DNA of 24,693 bases, taken from contig JAFGNO010000113.1 of NCBI GenBank assembly GCA_016926985.1, forward strand, positions 1 through 24,693, written 5' to 3'. A program made the position numbers and the translations under genes. This document shows positions 15,506-22,112 of the stretch, piece after piece. The stretch comes from Anaerolineae bacterium (GTDB taxonomy: Bacteria; Chloroflexota; Anaerolineae; Aggregatilineales; UBA3940). The first letter of the stretch is position 1; every line of letters starts with the position of its first letter. The notes under the pieces were generated by a model. That model saw only the letters and a list, made by a program, of their open reading frames with translations. It was not told the DNA's origin and searched no databases.

Positions 15506-16627
15506 CTACACACGCAACCCCAGACGGGCCTGGGTTTCCTGGATTTGCTGGCGGATCTGTGATCGTTCAGCAAGTGCTTGCTCGGTCGGCGCTACCAGAT
15601 TGTTATCAAACACATCGGCAAACCCGGTTACCTGCTTAAACACATCAGAGGCCGGAAGCATGACATGATCATCAATAGGATCCAGGAGGATGCCAAACAT
15701 GTTGGTGCTGCGATTATTCCCAAACCAATCGGCTAACGGATCGAGGATAGAAGTGCCGATCCCCGTAAGTAAATTGGGAATATCATTTACAATCTCGCGC
15801 AAGGCCTCCATGCCAGCCCTGGCCTTGGAGCCAATGCCAAATGGCAGTCGATCCAACACCCAGATGACAAATTGGGCAACCATGGAAGTAAGCGGCTCAA
15901 CCGGATCGAGCGCCTCTTCCATCTGGTCACCTAACCACTCAAGGTTAGCGGAGAACAGGGACACCTGTCCCTGCAACCAGGCAATGCCCTGCTGCGGCCC
16001 TGGCAGACGAGCGATAAACCAATCAATGACTGCCCGCGCTGCTGCAACGCCAGTCCGCAGAATTTCAACCACCTCCATCATCCGCGAAAACGAGCCGCTG
16101 GCGACCCCCAGTGCAATCGCCAGTAATCCATCAATGCCAACATCATCCAGTTGCTGCCAGAGAGACAGCAAGACACGATAGTCATCAATGAGACGAAGCG
16201 CATCGGCAAGCTGCGCCTGCGCGTTGGCTGCATCCGCCTGGGAAGTGTTCAGATCGGCAATCAGTTGATCGCGCTCTGCAGTTACCGAAGCAAGCTGGTA
16301 ATCCAGGCTTGAAATCTGTTCCAGGAGCGCTGCAACATCCTCCGCACTTATCTCGGAACCTTCTGGCAAAACAACAACGCTCTCCTGGTTATTGCGATGC
16401 CGATCATAGACAAGAGCCGCGCTCCCCCCAAGAGCAAGCGCTGAAGCTCCACCAAGTAACAAGCGTATGATGAACTGGCGGCGTTCCGGATCCGGTCCTT
16501 CCTGACCAGGCCTGCCAGATTGCTTTCCCCGGATGGTGGGAAGATTCATCATTGTGCCATCATACTCTGCAATAATCTCACCATCCAGCACATCATCCTG
16601 CTCCTGTCGTTTCTGATGAGCGCCCAT
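15506..16627 (-). CDS. Uncharacterised membrane-anchored coiled-coil protein with twin-arginine-like N-terminus
   Basis: I do not recognise the family of this 373-residue protein. An acidic N-terminus precedes ERRQFIIRLLLGG (Arg49, Arg50), which resembles a twin-arginine (Tat) motif RRxF. Then comes a hydrophobic stretch to about residue 74 (ASALALGGSAALVY). After residue 90 a helical, heptad-rich segment to about 150 (LLEQISSLDYQLASVTAERD and on) suggests a coiled coil. The rest is helical and alternates hydrophobic and polar, with segments such as GLLAIALGVASGSFSRMMEV and VAQFVIWVLDRLPFGIG that could touch the membrane. No catalytic motif was seen. It lies between era and the Clp-N gene with 7-14 base gaps, so it probably belongs to the same transcript. 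GAGGGAT precedes the ATG. A Tat-exported or Tat-anchored location is inference; a simple N-terminal anchor is the alternative. Confidence 0.7.
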   Translation of the reverse strand: MGAHQKRQEQDDVLDGEIIAEYDGTMMNLPTIRGKQSGRPGQEGPDPERRQFIIRLLLGGASALALGGSAALVYDRHRNNQESVVVLPEGSEISAEDVAALLEQISSLDYQLASVTAERDQLIADLNTSQADAANAQAQLADALRLIDDYRVLLSLWQQLDDVGIDGLLAIALGVASGSFSRMMEVVEILRTGVAAARAVIDWFIARLPGPQQGIAWLQGQVSLFSANLEWLGDQMEEALDPVEPLTSMVAQFVIWVLDRLPFGIGSKARAGMEALREIVNDIPNLLTGIGTSILDPLADWFGNNRSTNMFGILLDPIDDHVMLPASDVFKQVTGFADVFDNNLVAPTEQALAERSQIRQQIQETQARLGLRV

Positions 16628-16641
16628 TATATTTTATCCCT

Positions 16642-17694
16642 CTACTCCGCACCCTTTTTGCCGCGTTTTGTGTAACCCAACCGCCCAAGTGCGGTCGGAT
16701 CTTTTCGCCAGTTCTTCAGAACCTTGACCCATAGTTCCAGATACACCCGCGTGTTGAGCATCTCTTCCAGGCTGAGACGGGCCTGCTTACCCAGTTCTCT
16801 GAGAGCCGATCCCTTTTTACCAATGATAATCCGTTTCTGGGTCTCGCGCTCCACGTAGATAGTCGCTGATATATATGTCAAATTACGCTCACGTTCTTTG
16901 AACTGGTTAATCTCGACAGCAACCGAATGAGGTATCTCCTGCTGATAAAGGGCCAGCACCTGTTCGCGGATAGCCTCAGCCGCGCTTTCACGCACCTGCA
17001 TATCGGACAGCTGGTCGGATGGAAAATAACGAGGCCCTTCAGGGAGATGGGCAACAATCATATCCAGCAGATTGTCAGTGTTATCGGCGTATTCCGCGCT
17101 GATCAGCATGGGCACAGCAACCGGCACAAGTTCCCTGTACAATGCGAGCAATTCTTCCCTTGAATCTGGCTCCAAAAGATCTGATTTATTCAGCGCCAGG
17201 ATGGTATAAGCATCCGATTTCTCCCGCACCATTTCTGCAATGATCTCATCAGGACGAGCAGGCGGTGTGGACACGTCAACGATAAAGAGGATCACGTCAG
17301 AATCAGGAATAGCCTCGGCGGCCACTTCAACCATATACTCACCCAGTTTATTGCGGGCTAAATGAATGCCCGGCGTATCGGTGAAAACAACCTGAACATC
17401 CGGGCGAGTCAGGATACCAAGCTGGTTGGTACGGGTTGTTTGTGGCTTGGGAGAAACTATGGCAAGTTTTTCACCCAACAAGCAGTTCATCAGTGTGGAC
17501 TTACCCACATTGGGTTTACCAACAACAACGACAAAGCCAGAGCGATGGCCCTCCGGGAGGGCAGCCTGGTCAATCAGCGGGGTTATGCCGTCGCCGCCAC
17601 TCAGATATTCATCGACAAGCGCCTGGCTATTGTCGTGGCTGTCGTCCTCTTCAGCCATGGCATCACCGGCATCGGGATTAGTGTTGGGATTCAC
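16642..17694 (-). CDS. era: GTPase Era, 16S rRNA-binding ribosome assembly factor
   Basis: Era binds the 3' end of 16S rRNA and guides 30S maturation. The G domain has GKPNVGKSTLMN (from Gly59), the PQTTRTNQ effector region, DTPGIHL, NKSDL and SAEYADN. The C-terminal KH domain carries IIIGKKGSALRELGKQARLS and ends with VKVLKNWRKDPTALGRLGY. The product has 350 residues, about 45 more than usual, because of an acidic N-terminal extension before the GTPase fold. I kept the GTG at 17694, since GGGA lies a few bases upstream. An ATG at 17658 would shorten the extension but has a weaker site. It follows the YhhQ gene by 12 bases and precedes the anchored protein by 14, within the minus-strand operon. 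Confidence 0.95.
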   Translation of the reverse strand: MNPNTNPDAGDAMAEEDDSHDNSQALVDEYLSGGDGITPLIDQAALPEGHRSGFVVVVGKPNVGKSTLMNCLLGEKLAIVSPKPQTTRTNQLGILTRPDVQVVFTDTPGIHLARNKLGEYMVEVAAEAIPDSDVILFIVDVSTPPARPDEIIAEMVREKSDAYTILALNKSDLLEPDSREELLALYRELVPVAVPMLISAEYADNTDNLLDMIVAHLPEGPRYFPSDQLSDMQVRESAAEAIREQVLALYQQEIPHSVAVEINQFKERERNLTYISATIYVERETQKRIIIGKKGSALRELGKQARLSLEEMLNTRVYLELWVKVLKNWRKDPTALGRLGYTKRGKKGAE

Positions 17695-17706
17695 TATATC
17701 CCGTAC

Positions 17707-18444
17707 CTATACACGCAAATTAAACGGATTGAAGCTCGTTTCATAGTCATAATAATCTTCCTGTTCGACGCGTTTCAGCACCCCAATGACCTGGTAGGTT
17801 AAAGGAGTCATAAACGTTTCAATGCAGACTTTGAAAATATAGTTGGACACGATCAGCGCCGGTACAATCACCCAGGGAAACACATTAAAGACAGCCGCAA
17901 TAACAATAAACAGGGATGTATCTACTGCCTGCCCGACCAGCGTAGACCCTATTGTCCGGGACCATAGAAAGCGGCCCTTTGTCCAGATTTTCATTTTTGC
18001 CATCAGCACGCTATTTGAAAACTCACCTGCAAAGTACGCCACCAGCGAGGCAATAATGATGCCCCCTGTAGATACGCCACCCAGGATAGCGTTATAAGCC
18101 TGTTGACCGGCATATTTCTGCCATTCAGCTTCTCCTGGCATCACACTGACCAGCCACAGTGTCAGGGCCATTAAGGCAGAAGCGCCAAAACCTGCCCATA
18201 TCACGCGGCGAGAACGCTTGTATCCATACACTTCAGTCAGCACATCGCCAAAGATGTAGCTGATCGGGAAAAGCAGCGTCCCGGCGTCAAAAGCAAGGGC
18301 AAGTGGGCCAATCGAGATTCCCCAGTCCACAATCTTGGCTGATGAAGCGATATTGCTGATCAGCAAAACGCTGACAAACAAAGCCATGATCAGATCGTAG
18401 AACCGGTAGCCGGACCTGGCTCCTTTGCCACGGAGGTCAATCAC
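17707..18444 (-). CDS. yhhQ: YhhQ/VUT family queuosine-precursor transporter
   Basis: This 245-residue integral membrane protein of about six helices belongs to the VUT family (DUF165). E. coli YhhQ imports queuosine precursors such as preQ0 and preQ1. Family features include LLISNIASSAKIVDWG, LLFPISYIFGDVLTEVYGYK (the FPI-x4-D-x3-EVYG core) and the later FxGEFSNSxxxxKMK-like AYFAGEFSNSVLMAKMKIW with SRTIGSTLVGQAVDTSLFI. Polar charged residues inside the membrane blocks suit transport. Translation is probably coupled to the gene before it: its GTG start overlaps the preceding TAG by one base (TAGTG). No queuosine-biosynthesis gene is in the window, so salvage of the precursor is plausible, though unproven. 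Confidence 0.9.
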   Translation of the reverse strand: MIDLRGKGARSGYRFYDLIMALFVSVLLISNIASSAKIVDWGISIGPLALAFDAGTLLFPISYIFGDVLTEVYGYKRSRRVIWAGFGASALMALTLWLVSVMPGEAEWQKYAGQQAYNAILGGVSTGGIIIASLVAYFAGEFSNSVLMAKMKIWTKGRFLWSRTIGSTLVGQAVDTSLFIVIAAVFNVFPWVIVPALIVSNYIFKVCIETFMTPLTYQVIGVLKRVEQEDYYDYETSFNPFNLRV

Positions 18445-18860
18445 TAACTTCCAGCCTCACCAAATTCTGGATGGGGTCCTTCCGCAAAATACCTGACTTC
18501 GAAAGTGAAGTTGTGGGTATCTCGCCTCTCCGCTTTCATACGCATATACTCAACATACCCATATTCGTCGTTAAAACGGATTTCCAGCATTTCATCACCT
18601 GGTTCAACCTTCCGGAGCATATCACGTGCCCAGGCAAGGGCACCTGGTACAGAAAACAACCAGAAGTCCGAACCTGTCTTTAACTCACGCCAATCGCCCA
18701 TCCATAGATGGTGAAGCTTGCCATCAATACAGCTGATAGTGTGGTCGCCAAAGCGATTCACAGCTGCTCCCATATAGGCCACACTGACCCAGTAGTCCTT
18801 TACATCTTTGCCACGCCATTTTATGATGGCCTCAGACAATGCCTCAATACTGGCTTCCAT
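18444..18860 (-). CDS. Small soluble protein, DUF6174-like (tentative)
   Basis: This 138-residue protein has no signal peptide or membrane segment. Its outline, YWVSVAYMGAAVNRFGDHTI, then CIDGKLHHLWMG, then a helix WARDMLRKVEPGDEMLEIRF and NDEYGYVEYMRMKAE, resembles the DUF6174 pattern of a beta-rich domain ending in a [YF]DxxYGxP-like motif followed by paired strands. The resemblance is from memory and weak. Its function is unknown. It is the first gene of the yhhQ-era operon: a TATAAT lies upstream at 18909-18914 and its stop overlaps the start of yhhQ. The first ATG is supported by AGGATAGG just upstream. Confidence 0.6.
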   Translation of the reverse strand: MEASIEALSEAIIKWRGKDVKDYWVSVAYMGAAVNRFGDHTISCIDGKLHHLWMGDWRELKTGSDFWLFSVPGALAWARDMLRKVEPGDEMLEIRFNDEYGYVEYMRMKAERRDTHNFTFEVRYFAEGPHPEFGEAGS

Positions 18861-18908
18861 TTTCCTATCCTCGCCTTCAGCATGTTATCCGATGTGTTAC
18901 CCAAGTTT

Positions 18909-18914
18909 ATTATA
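18909..18914 (-). promoter_or_regulatory. Likely -10 element for the DUF6174-like/yhhQ/era operon
   Basis: The minus strand has a perfect TATAAT about 49 bases before the ATG at 18860. At 17 bases upstream the hexamer is GTCATT, a poor -35, so this promoter may need an activator or be weak. Between this site and the ttuA stop (18915-19054) I see no gene. Confidence 0.4.
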
Positions 18915-19054
18915 CTGCACTCCCGTCGACCAATGACCAGAGAACCCATTGGAAATTTCCTGGTTGGTTTTAAGGCCTGAGGATACAGAAGGGAAACCGG
19001 TTATATCCGGGGAAACGATGTCGCACGATGCCGGGCAAGCAAGCTGTCGCTCTG

Positions 19055-19999
19055 TTACTGCGTGTTTCCTGACTGGCTGTTCACCTGCTGCCAGGTCCGG
19101 CAGAAAGTACAAAGGCCAACCAGGCTGGTAGGCTGACCACACTGCGAGCATTTATTCAGCTCTACCTGTTCCTCAAAAACGCGAAAAGCGCCTTCGTCTC
19201 TTGCTCGCAGGAAATTCAGGTAAAACTGCAGTTTTGCGCCAGGCCGCTCTTCTTCCAGCGTGTTGAGCAGTTCTTTATAATATATTGACTTGGCGCCAAC
19301 TGCGTGGGGGCACTCGTCGTATACGTAATCAATCCCTGCCAACAGCGCATACGCGGCAGTCTCGCGCTCGTAGAAGCGGCAGAAGGGTTTTGCTTTGCGC
19401 ACAAGGCCAGCGCCAGAGGCAGGCAGCACCGGCGCCTGTCGGGCCAGGTACCCGGTCTGCCAGGTCAGTGTATTGCCCAGAAGAACGGCTGCTTCATCAT
19501 CCAGATTATGCCCGGTGACCAGGACATCATATCCACCCTCTTCGGCAATCCGGTTCATGATGTGCCGTTTTGTCAGGCCACATACAGAGCAGGGACGGCC
19601 CTTGCCACGATGCGTCCTGCTGGCAGCAGTTGTAATCGACGCCCCATACGTAACAGGAACATCTACAACCTTCAGCACAGCCTCGCCATGTGTTTCCATG
19701 AATTTTCGGATCATGGAAAGCGACCGTTCTGAGTAGCCTATACCAGCATCTATGCCCAGGTTGATATATATTCCATCAACCTGATAACCCAAAGACAACA
19801 ACACGTCCCACAAAGCAAGGCTGTCTTTGCCACCTGATACGGCAATCAGCACCTTTTCATTGACTGTAAACATGTGATATTTACAGATGAATCGTTCGGT
19901 CTGTTCCAGCACCCAGGCAAGATAATGGTCTTTGCACAGCGCCAGTTTGTGATGGCGCATGTTGATGACGGCTTTATCTTTACATTTGCGACATTTCAT
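19055..19999 (-). CDS. ttuA: tRNA-5-methyluridine(54) 2-sulfurtransferase TtuA
   Basis: TtuA adds sulfur to position 2 of m5U54 in the tRNA T-loop, a change that stabilises tRNA in heat in Thermus. Every expected element is visible in the 314 residues: an N-terminal zinc finger (Cys3, Cys6, Cys22, His25), the ATP PP-loop SGGKDS (55-60), the three [4Fe-4S] cysteines Cys137 and Cys140 (PCSVCG) and Cys230 (DECPH), and a C-terminal zinc finger (Cys284, Cys287, Cys297, Cys300). The related TtcA lacks these two zinc fingers, so TtuA fits better. The sulfur carrier TtuB is encoded just upstream, 52 bases away, which supports the call. TtuC (activating enzyme) and TtuD are not in the window. The gene is preceded by the promoter at 20339-20367 through ttuB. 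Confidence 0.9.
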   Translation of the reverse strand: MKCRKCKDKAVINMRHHKLALCKDHYLAWVLEQTERFICKYHMFTVNEKVLIAVSGGKDSLALWDVLLSLGYQVDGIYINLGIDAGIGYSERSLSMIRKFMETHGEAVLKVVDVPVTYGASITTAASRTHRGKGRPCSVCGLTKRHIMNRIAEEGGYDVLVTGHNLDDEAAVLLGNTLTWQTGYLARQAPVLPASGAGLVRKAKPFCRFYERETAAYALLAGIDYVYDECPHAVGAKSIYYKELLNTLEEERPGAKLQFYLNFLRARDEGAFRVFEEQVELNKCSQCGQPTSLVGLCTFCRTWQQVNSQSGNTQ

Positions 20000-20051
20000 G
20001 CGGGATATTCAGCCTGTTTATTCCTGTGCCCGGGACCGGGCAAGTCAGCAA

Positions 20052-20252
20052 TCACCCACCGGAGATAACCGATACCAGCATGACGATATCACCGGGGCGC
20101 AAAATCTGGTCATCAGTGATCAACTGCCCATCAAGCACCGGCAGGACTGCCTGCGGCGACAGATCGCACTTCTGTATGGCATCACGCAAGGTCTGGCCTG
20201 CCCTGACCTCATATTCTTTGTCACGCAGAATTAGTTTAGCCGTTAAGGACAT
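20052..20252 (-). CDS. ttuB: TtuB-like sulfur carrier with C-terminal Gly-Gly (ubiquitin fold)
   Basis: This 66-residue ubiquitin-like/MoaD-ThiS-type protein is predicted to carry sulfur as a C-terminal thiocarboxylate to TtuA. It begins SLTAKLILRDKEYEV, then RAGQTLRDAI and PVLDGQLITDDQILRPGD, and ends in SGG, the double glycine that an E1-like enzyme must adenylate. Its length matches Thermus TtuB (about 65). I start at the ATG at 20252, where AAGGAAAGG lies just upstream; a longer frame to 20303 adds 17 residues unlike the family. It could in principle serve MoaD or ThiS roles, but the adjacent ttuA makes the tRNA role the best inference. Possible modification of proteins, known for TtuB in Thermus, cannot be seen here. 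Confidence 0.85.
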   Translation of the reverse strand: MSLTAKLILRDKEYEVRAGQTLRDAIQKCDLSPQAVLPVLDGQLITDDQILRPGDIVMLVSVISGG

Positions 20253-20302
20253 GGCCTTTCCTTCTACCTGATTGTATAGCATTTCAGAGAATGTCCTGAA
20301 CA

Positions 20303-20394
20303 TCCGGTTTGTGATAAGGCAAGAGGCTTAATCAGCGGATTATATCAAGACCTATACCAATTCGTAACCTGATGTTGTTATCTCACAAACCGGA
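20303..20394. repeat. Perfect 12-bp inverted repeat bracketing the ttuB promoter
   Basis: TCCGGTTTGTGA (20303-20314) and its exact reverse complement TCACAAACCGGA (20383-20394) are separated by 68 bases. The right arm ends 1 base from the ruvA stop codon. The predicted ttuB promoter lies between the arms. Arms are 80 bases centre to centre. No target-site duplication flanks the pair. Confidence 0.6.
20339..20367 (-). promoter_or_regulatory. Predicted sigma70-type promoter of ttuB-ttuA
   Basis: Minus-strand TATAAT (20339-20344) is perfect and is preceded after 17 bases by TTACGA (20362-20367, 3 of 6). The predicted start near 20332 gives a leader of about 80 bases before ttuB. It lies between the two arms of the 12-bp inverted repeat, hence is a candidate for control by a protein bound at those arms. 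Confidence 0.55.
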
Positions 20395-20395
20395 G

Positions 20396-20977
20396 CTACG
20401 AGTCAAAGAAGCTCAAGGCAAGCCTGATACGCTCCTCGATGTCTTCGGGAGCCTCGCGAGGAATCGCCTGCAAGGCAGCCTGGGATTCAACAATGCTGAA
20501 ACCCATAGAAATGAGCGCCTCGATGACCTCTGTGTCAAGCGGTGACACAGCCCCAAGCCCCTCTGGCATTGTATCGGGCAGAAGCCTCCCCTTCAATTCA
20601 AAAACAATTTTCTGAGCGGTCTTTTTCCCGATTCCTGGCACGCGAGAGATGATTTCAGGTTCATCGCGCTGGATCGCATTTGCCAGCATTTCCGGCGTAA
20701 GTGTATTCAGCACAGAAATGGCCAGCCGAGGGCCAACGCCTGAAACACTGATCAGCAGCTCAAAAATGGCTTTTTCCTCTTCTGCCGCGAACCCATAGAG
20801 CGTCAATGCGTCTTCACGCACAACAAGATAGGTGGGCAGTTCAGCAACCTGGCCTAATGACGGAAGGCGATTGTAAGCCGAGGTGGTAATGAAGACCTCA
20901 AAACCAACCCCGCCCACCGAGATAACCACACGCTGAGAACTGATATGAGTCAGTGTACCAGACAGAGAAGTAATCAT
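20396..20977 (-). CDS. ruvA: Holliday junction branch migration protein RuvA
   Basis: RuvA binds four-way DNA junctions as a tetramer and loads the RuvB motor. The 193-residue protein has the OB-fold N-terminal domain starting MITSLSGTLTHISSQRVVIS, with VGGVGFEVF. Then come two helix-hairpin-helix motifs, LISVSGVGPRLAISVLN and ISRVPGIGKKTAQKIVFELK, both with the GVGP/GIG hairpin. A C-terminal domain III (VIEALISMGFSIVESQAALQ) contacts RuvB. The length is normal. ruvB and ruvC are not beside it, which is common outside proteobacteria. It shares the divergent gap 20978-21095 with the esterase; the ATG has GGATAAGG just upstream. Confidence 0.96.
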   Translation of the reverse strand: MITSLSGTLTHISSQRVVISVGGVGFEVFITTSAYNRLPSLGQVAELPTYLVVREDALTLYGFAAEEEKAIFELLISVSGVGPRLAISVLNTLTPEMLANAIQRDEPEIISRVPGIGKKTAQKIVFELKGRLLPDTMPEGLGAVSPLDTEVIEALISMGFSIVESQAALQAIPREAPEDIEERIRLALSFFDS

Positions 20978-21039
20978 GCCTTATCCAATCACTTGTGATA
21001 GCTTTAATAATACCTGTTTCTGCCCACATTCCCCACGTT

Positions 21040-21068
21040 TTGCCGACTATCACCGAAGTGGCTACAAT
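21040..21068 (+). promoter_or_regulatory. Predicted promoter of the esterase / LysM-M23 operon
   Basis: TTGCCG (21040-21045), a 17-base spacer and TACAAT (21063-21068) match consensus at 4 and 5 of 6 positions. The predicted start near 21075 leaves about 20 bases to the ATG at 21096, with AAGGA before it. Confidence 0.6.
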
Positions 21069-21095
21069 GCGCAGTAACAGATACAAGGATTTGTT

Positions 21096-22112
21096 ATGCG
21101 ATTTGACAGTATAGTCAGAGTTGCGTCCACATCGTTGGTTCTAAGGGAAAATCCCCTTGGCGACCCGATGGAGAGAACCACCGCTGTTTATTTGCCACCT
21201 GCTTACAATGATGAACCCAATCGGTACTATCCGGTAATCTGGGTATTGGCGCCATTCACAAGCTGGGGCGAACGGTACTTTAGCCTGCAAGCGTGGGATG
21301 AAAACATCCCCCAACGCATGGACCGGCTGATTTCTACCGGGCAGGCTGAGCCTGCTATTCTGATTTTCCCGGACTGTTTTACCCGCCTGGGGGGCAGCCA
21401 GTATGTGAACTCCAGCGCCGTGGGTGATTATGAGGACTATATTATCGACGACCTGATCCCCAAGGTTGAAGGCCAGTTCAGGACACTCAATGATCGGGAC
21501 CACCGGGGAGTCATGGGATACAGCAGCGGTGGGTATGGCGCATTGGTGCTCAGTATGAGACATAGTGATACCTTCGGCGCGGCAGCCTGCCACTCTGGTG
21601 ACATGGGTTTTGAATGGTGTTATCTGCCTGATATTCCGGGCGCAGTGAGAGCCATTGAGCAAGCCGGTGGGCTCGATGCGCTGCTCAACAATATCCGGGC
21701 ACTTACCCGCCCACGGGATAAAAGCAGGGATTTTTTCGCCGCACTCAACCTGGTGGCAATGAGCGCCTGCTATTCTCCCAACCCGGGCAGCCCCTTTGGG
21801 TTTGATCTCCCATTTGACAGCTATTCAGGAGAGATTATCCCAGACGTATGGCAGCGATGGCTGGAAGGTGACCCGATCCGCATGGCAGCAGGTCATGTTC
21901 CGGCCCTGCGCGATTTAACGGCGCTGTATTTTGACTGCGGTCTTCGAGACGAATACAATCTCTTCCTCGGTGCGCGGCAGTTTCACAGGAAGCTCACCGA
22001 GCTTGAGATTGCACACCAATACGAGGAGCATGACGGGGGGCATCATCATATCAACTGGCGATATGATCAATCGTTGCCCCTGATCACCAGGGCCCTGTCG
22101 GCAAACACATGA
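21096..22112 (+). CDS. Alpha/beta-hydrolase, putative esterase family
   Basis: This 338-residue protein is of the esterase D/antigen-85-like family (alpha/beta hydrolase-fold). The nucleophile elbow is GYSSGG, with Ser143 in GxSxG. The acid is probably Asp in FDCGLRDEYNL and the base a His in EHDGGHHHINWRYD near the C-terminus, which gives a full catalytic triad. Early blocks TTAVYLPPAYNDEPNRYYPV and ILIFPDCFTRLGGSQY match the family. There is no signal peptide, so it should be cytoplasmic. A large variable lid lies between about residues 180 and 280. The substrate is unknown; S-formylglutathione hydrolase, feruloyl and acyl esterases are all related. Its TGA overlaps the ATG of the LysM/M23 gene (ATGA), so the two are translated together. 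It has its own promoter. Confidence 0.85.
   Translation: MRFDSIVRVASTSLVLRENPLGDPMERTTAVYLPPAYNDEPNRYYPVIWVLAPFTSWGERYFSLQAWDENIPQRMDRLISTGQAEPAILIFPDCFTRLGGSQYVNSSAVGDYEDYIIDDLIPKVEGQFRTLNDRDHRGVMGYSSGGYGALVLSMRHSDTFGAAACHSGDMGFEWCYLPDIPGAVRAIEQAGGLDALLNNIRALTRPRDKSRDFFAALNLVAMSACYSPNPGSPFGFDLPFDSYSGEIIPDVWQRWLEGDPIRMAAGHVPALRDLTALYFDCGLRDEYNLFLGARQFHRKLTELEIAHQYEEHDGGHHHINWRYDQSLPLITRALSANT

Noticed and set aside
15499..15573. N-terminal extension of the Clp-N frame
   Set aside because: It overlaps the upstream gene, and the repeat fold starts after the ATG at 15498.
15690..16181. A 163-codon plus-strand frame opposite the anchored coiled-coil gene
   Set aside because: Serine/arginine/proline-rich shadow with no ribosome-binding site or homology; the minus-strand gene has good operon context.
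20253..20303. N-terminal extension of TtuB
   Set aside because: The ATG at 20252 has the ribosome-binding site and gives the usual TtuB length.
20303..20394. The 12-bp inverted repeat as the ends of a small mobile element (MITE)
   Set aside because: No target-site duplication flanks it, and the interior contains a promoter and is not seen elsewhere in the window.
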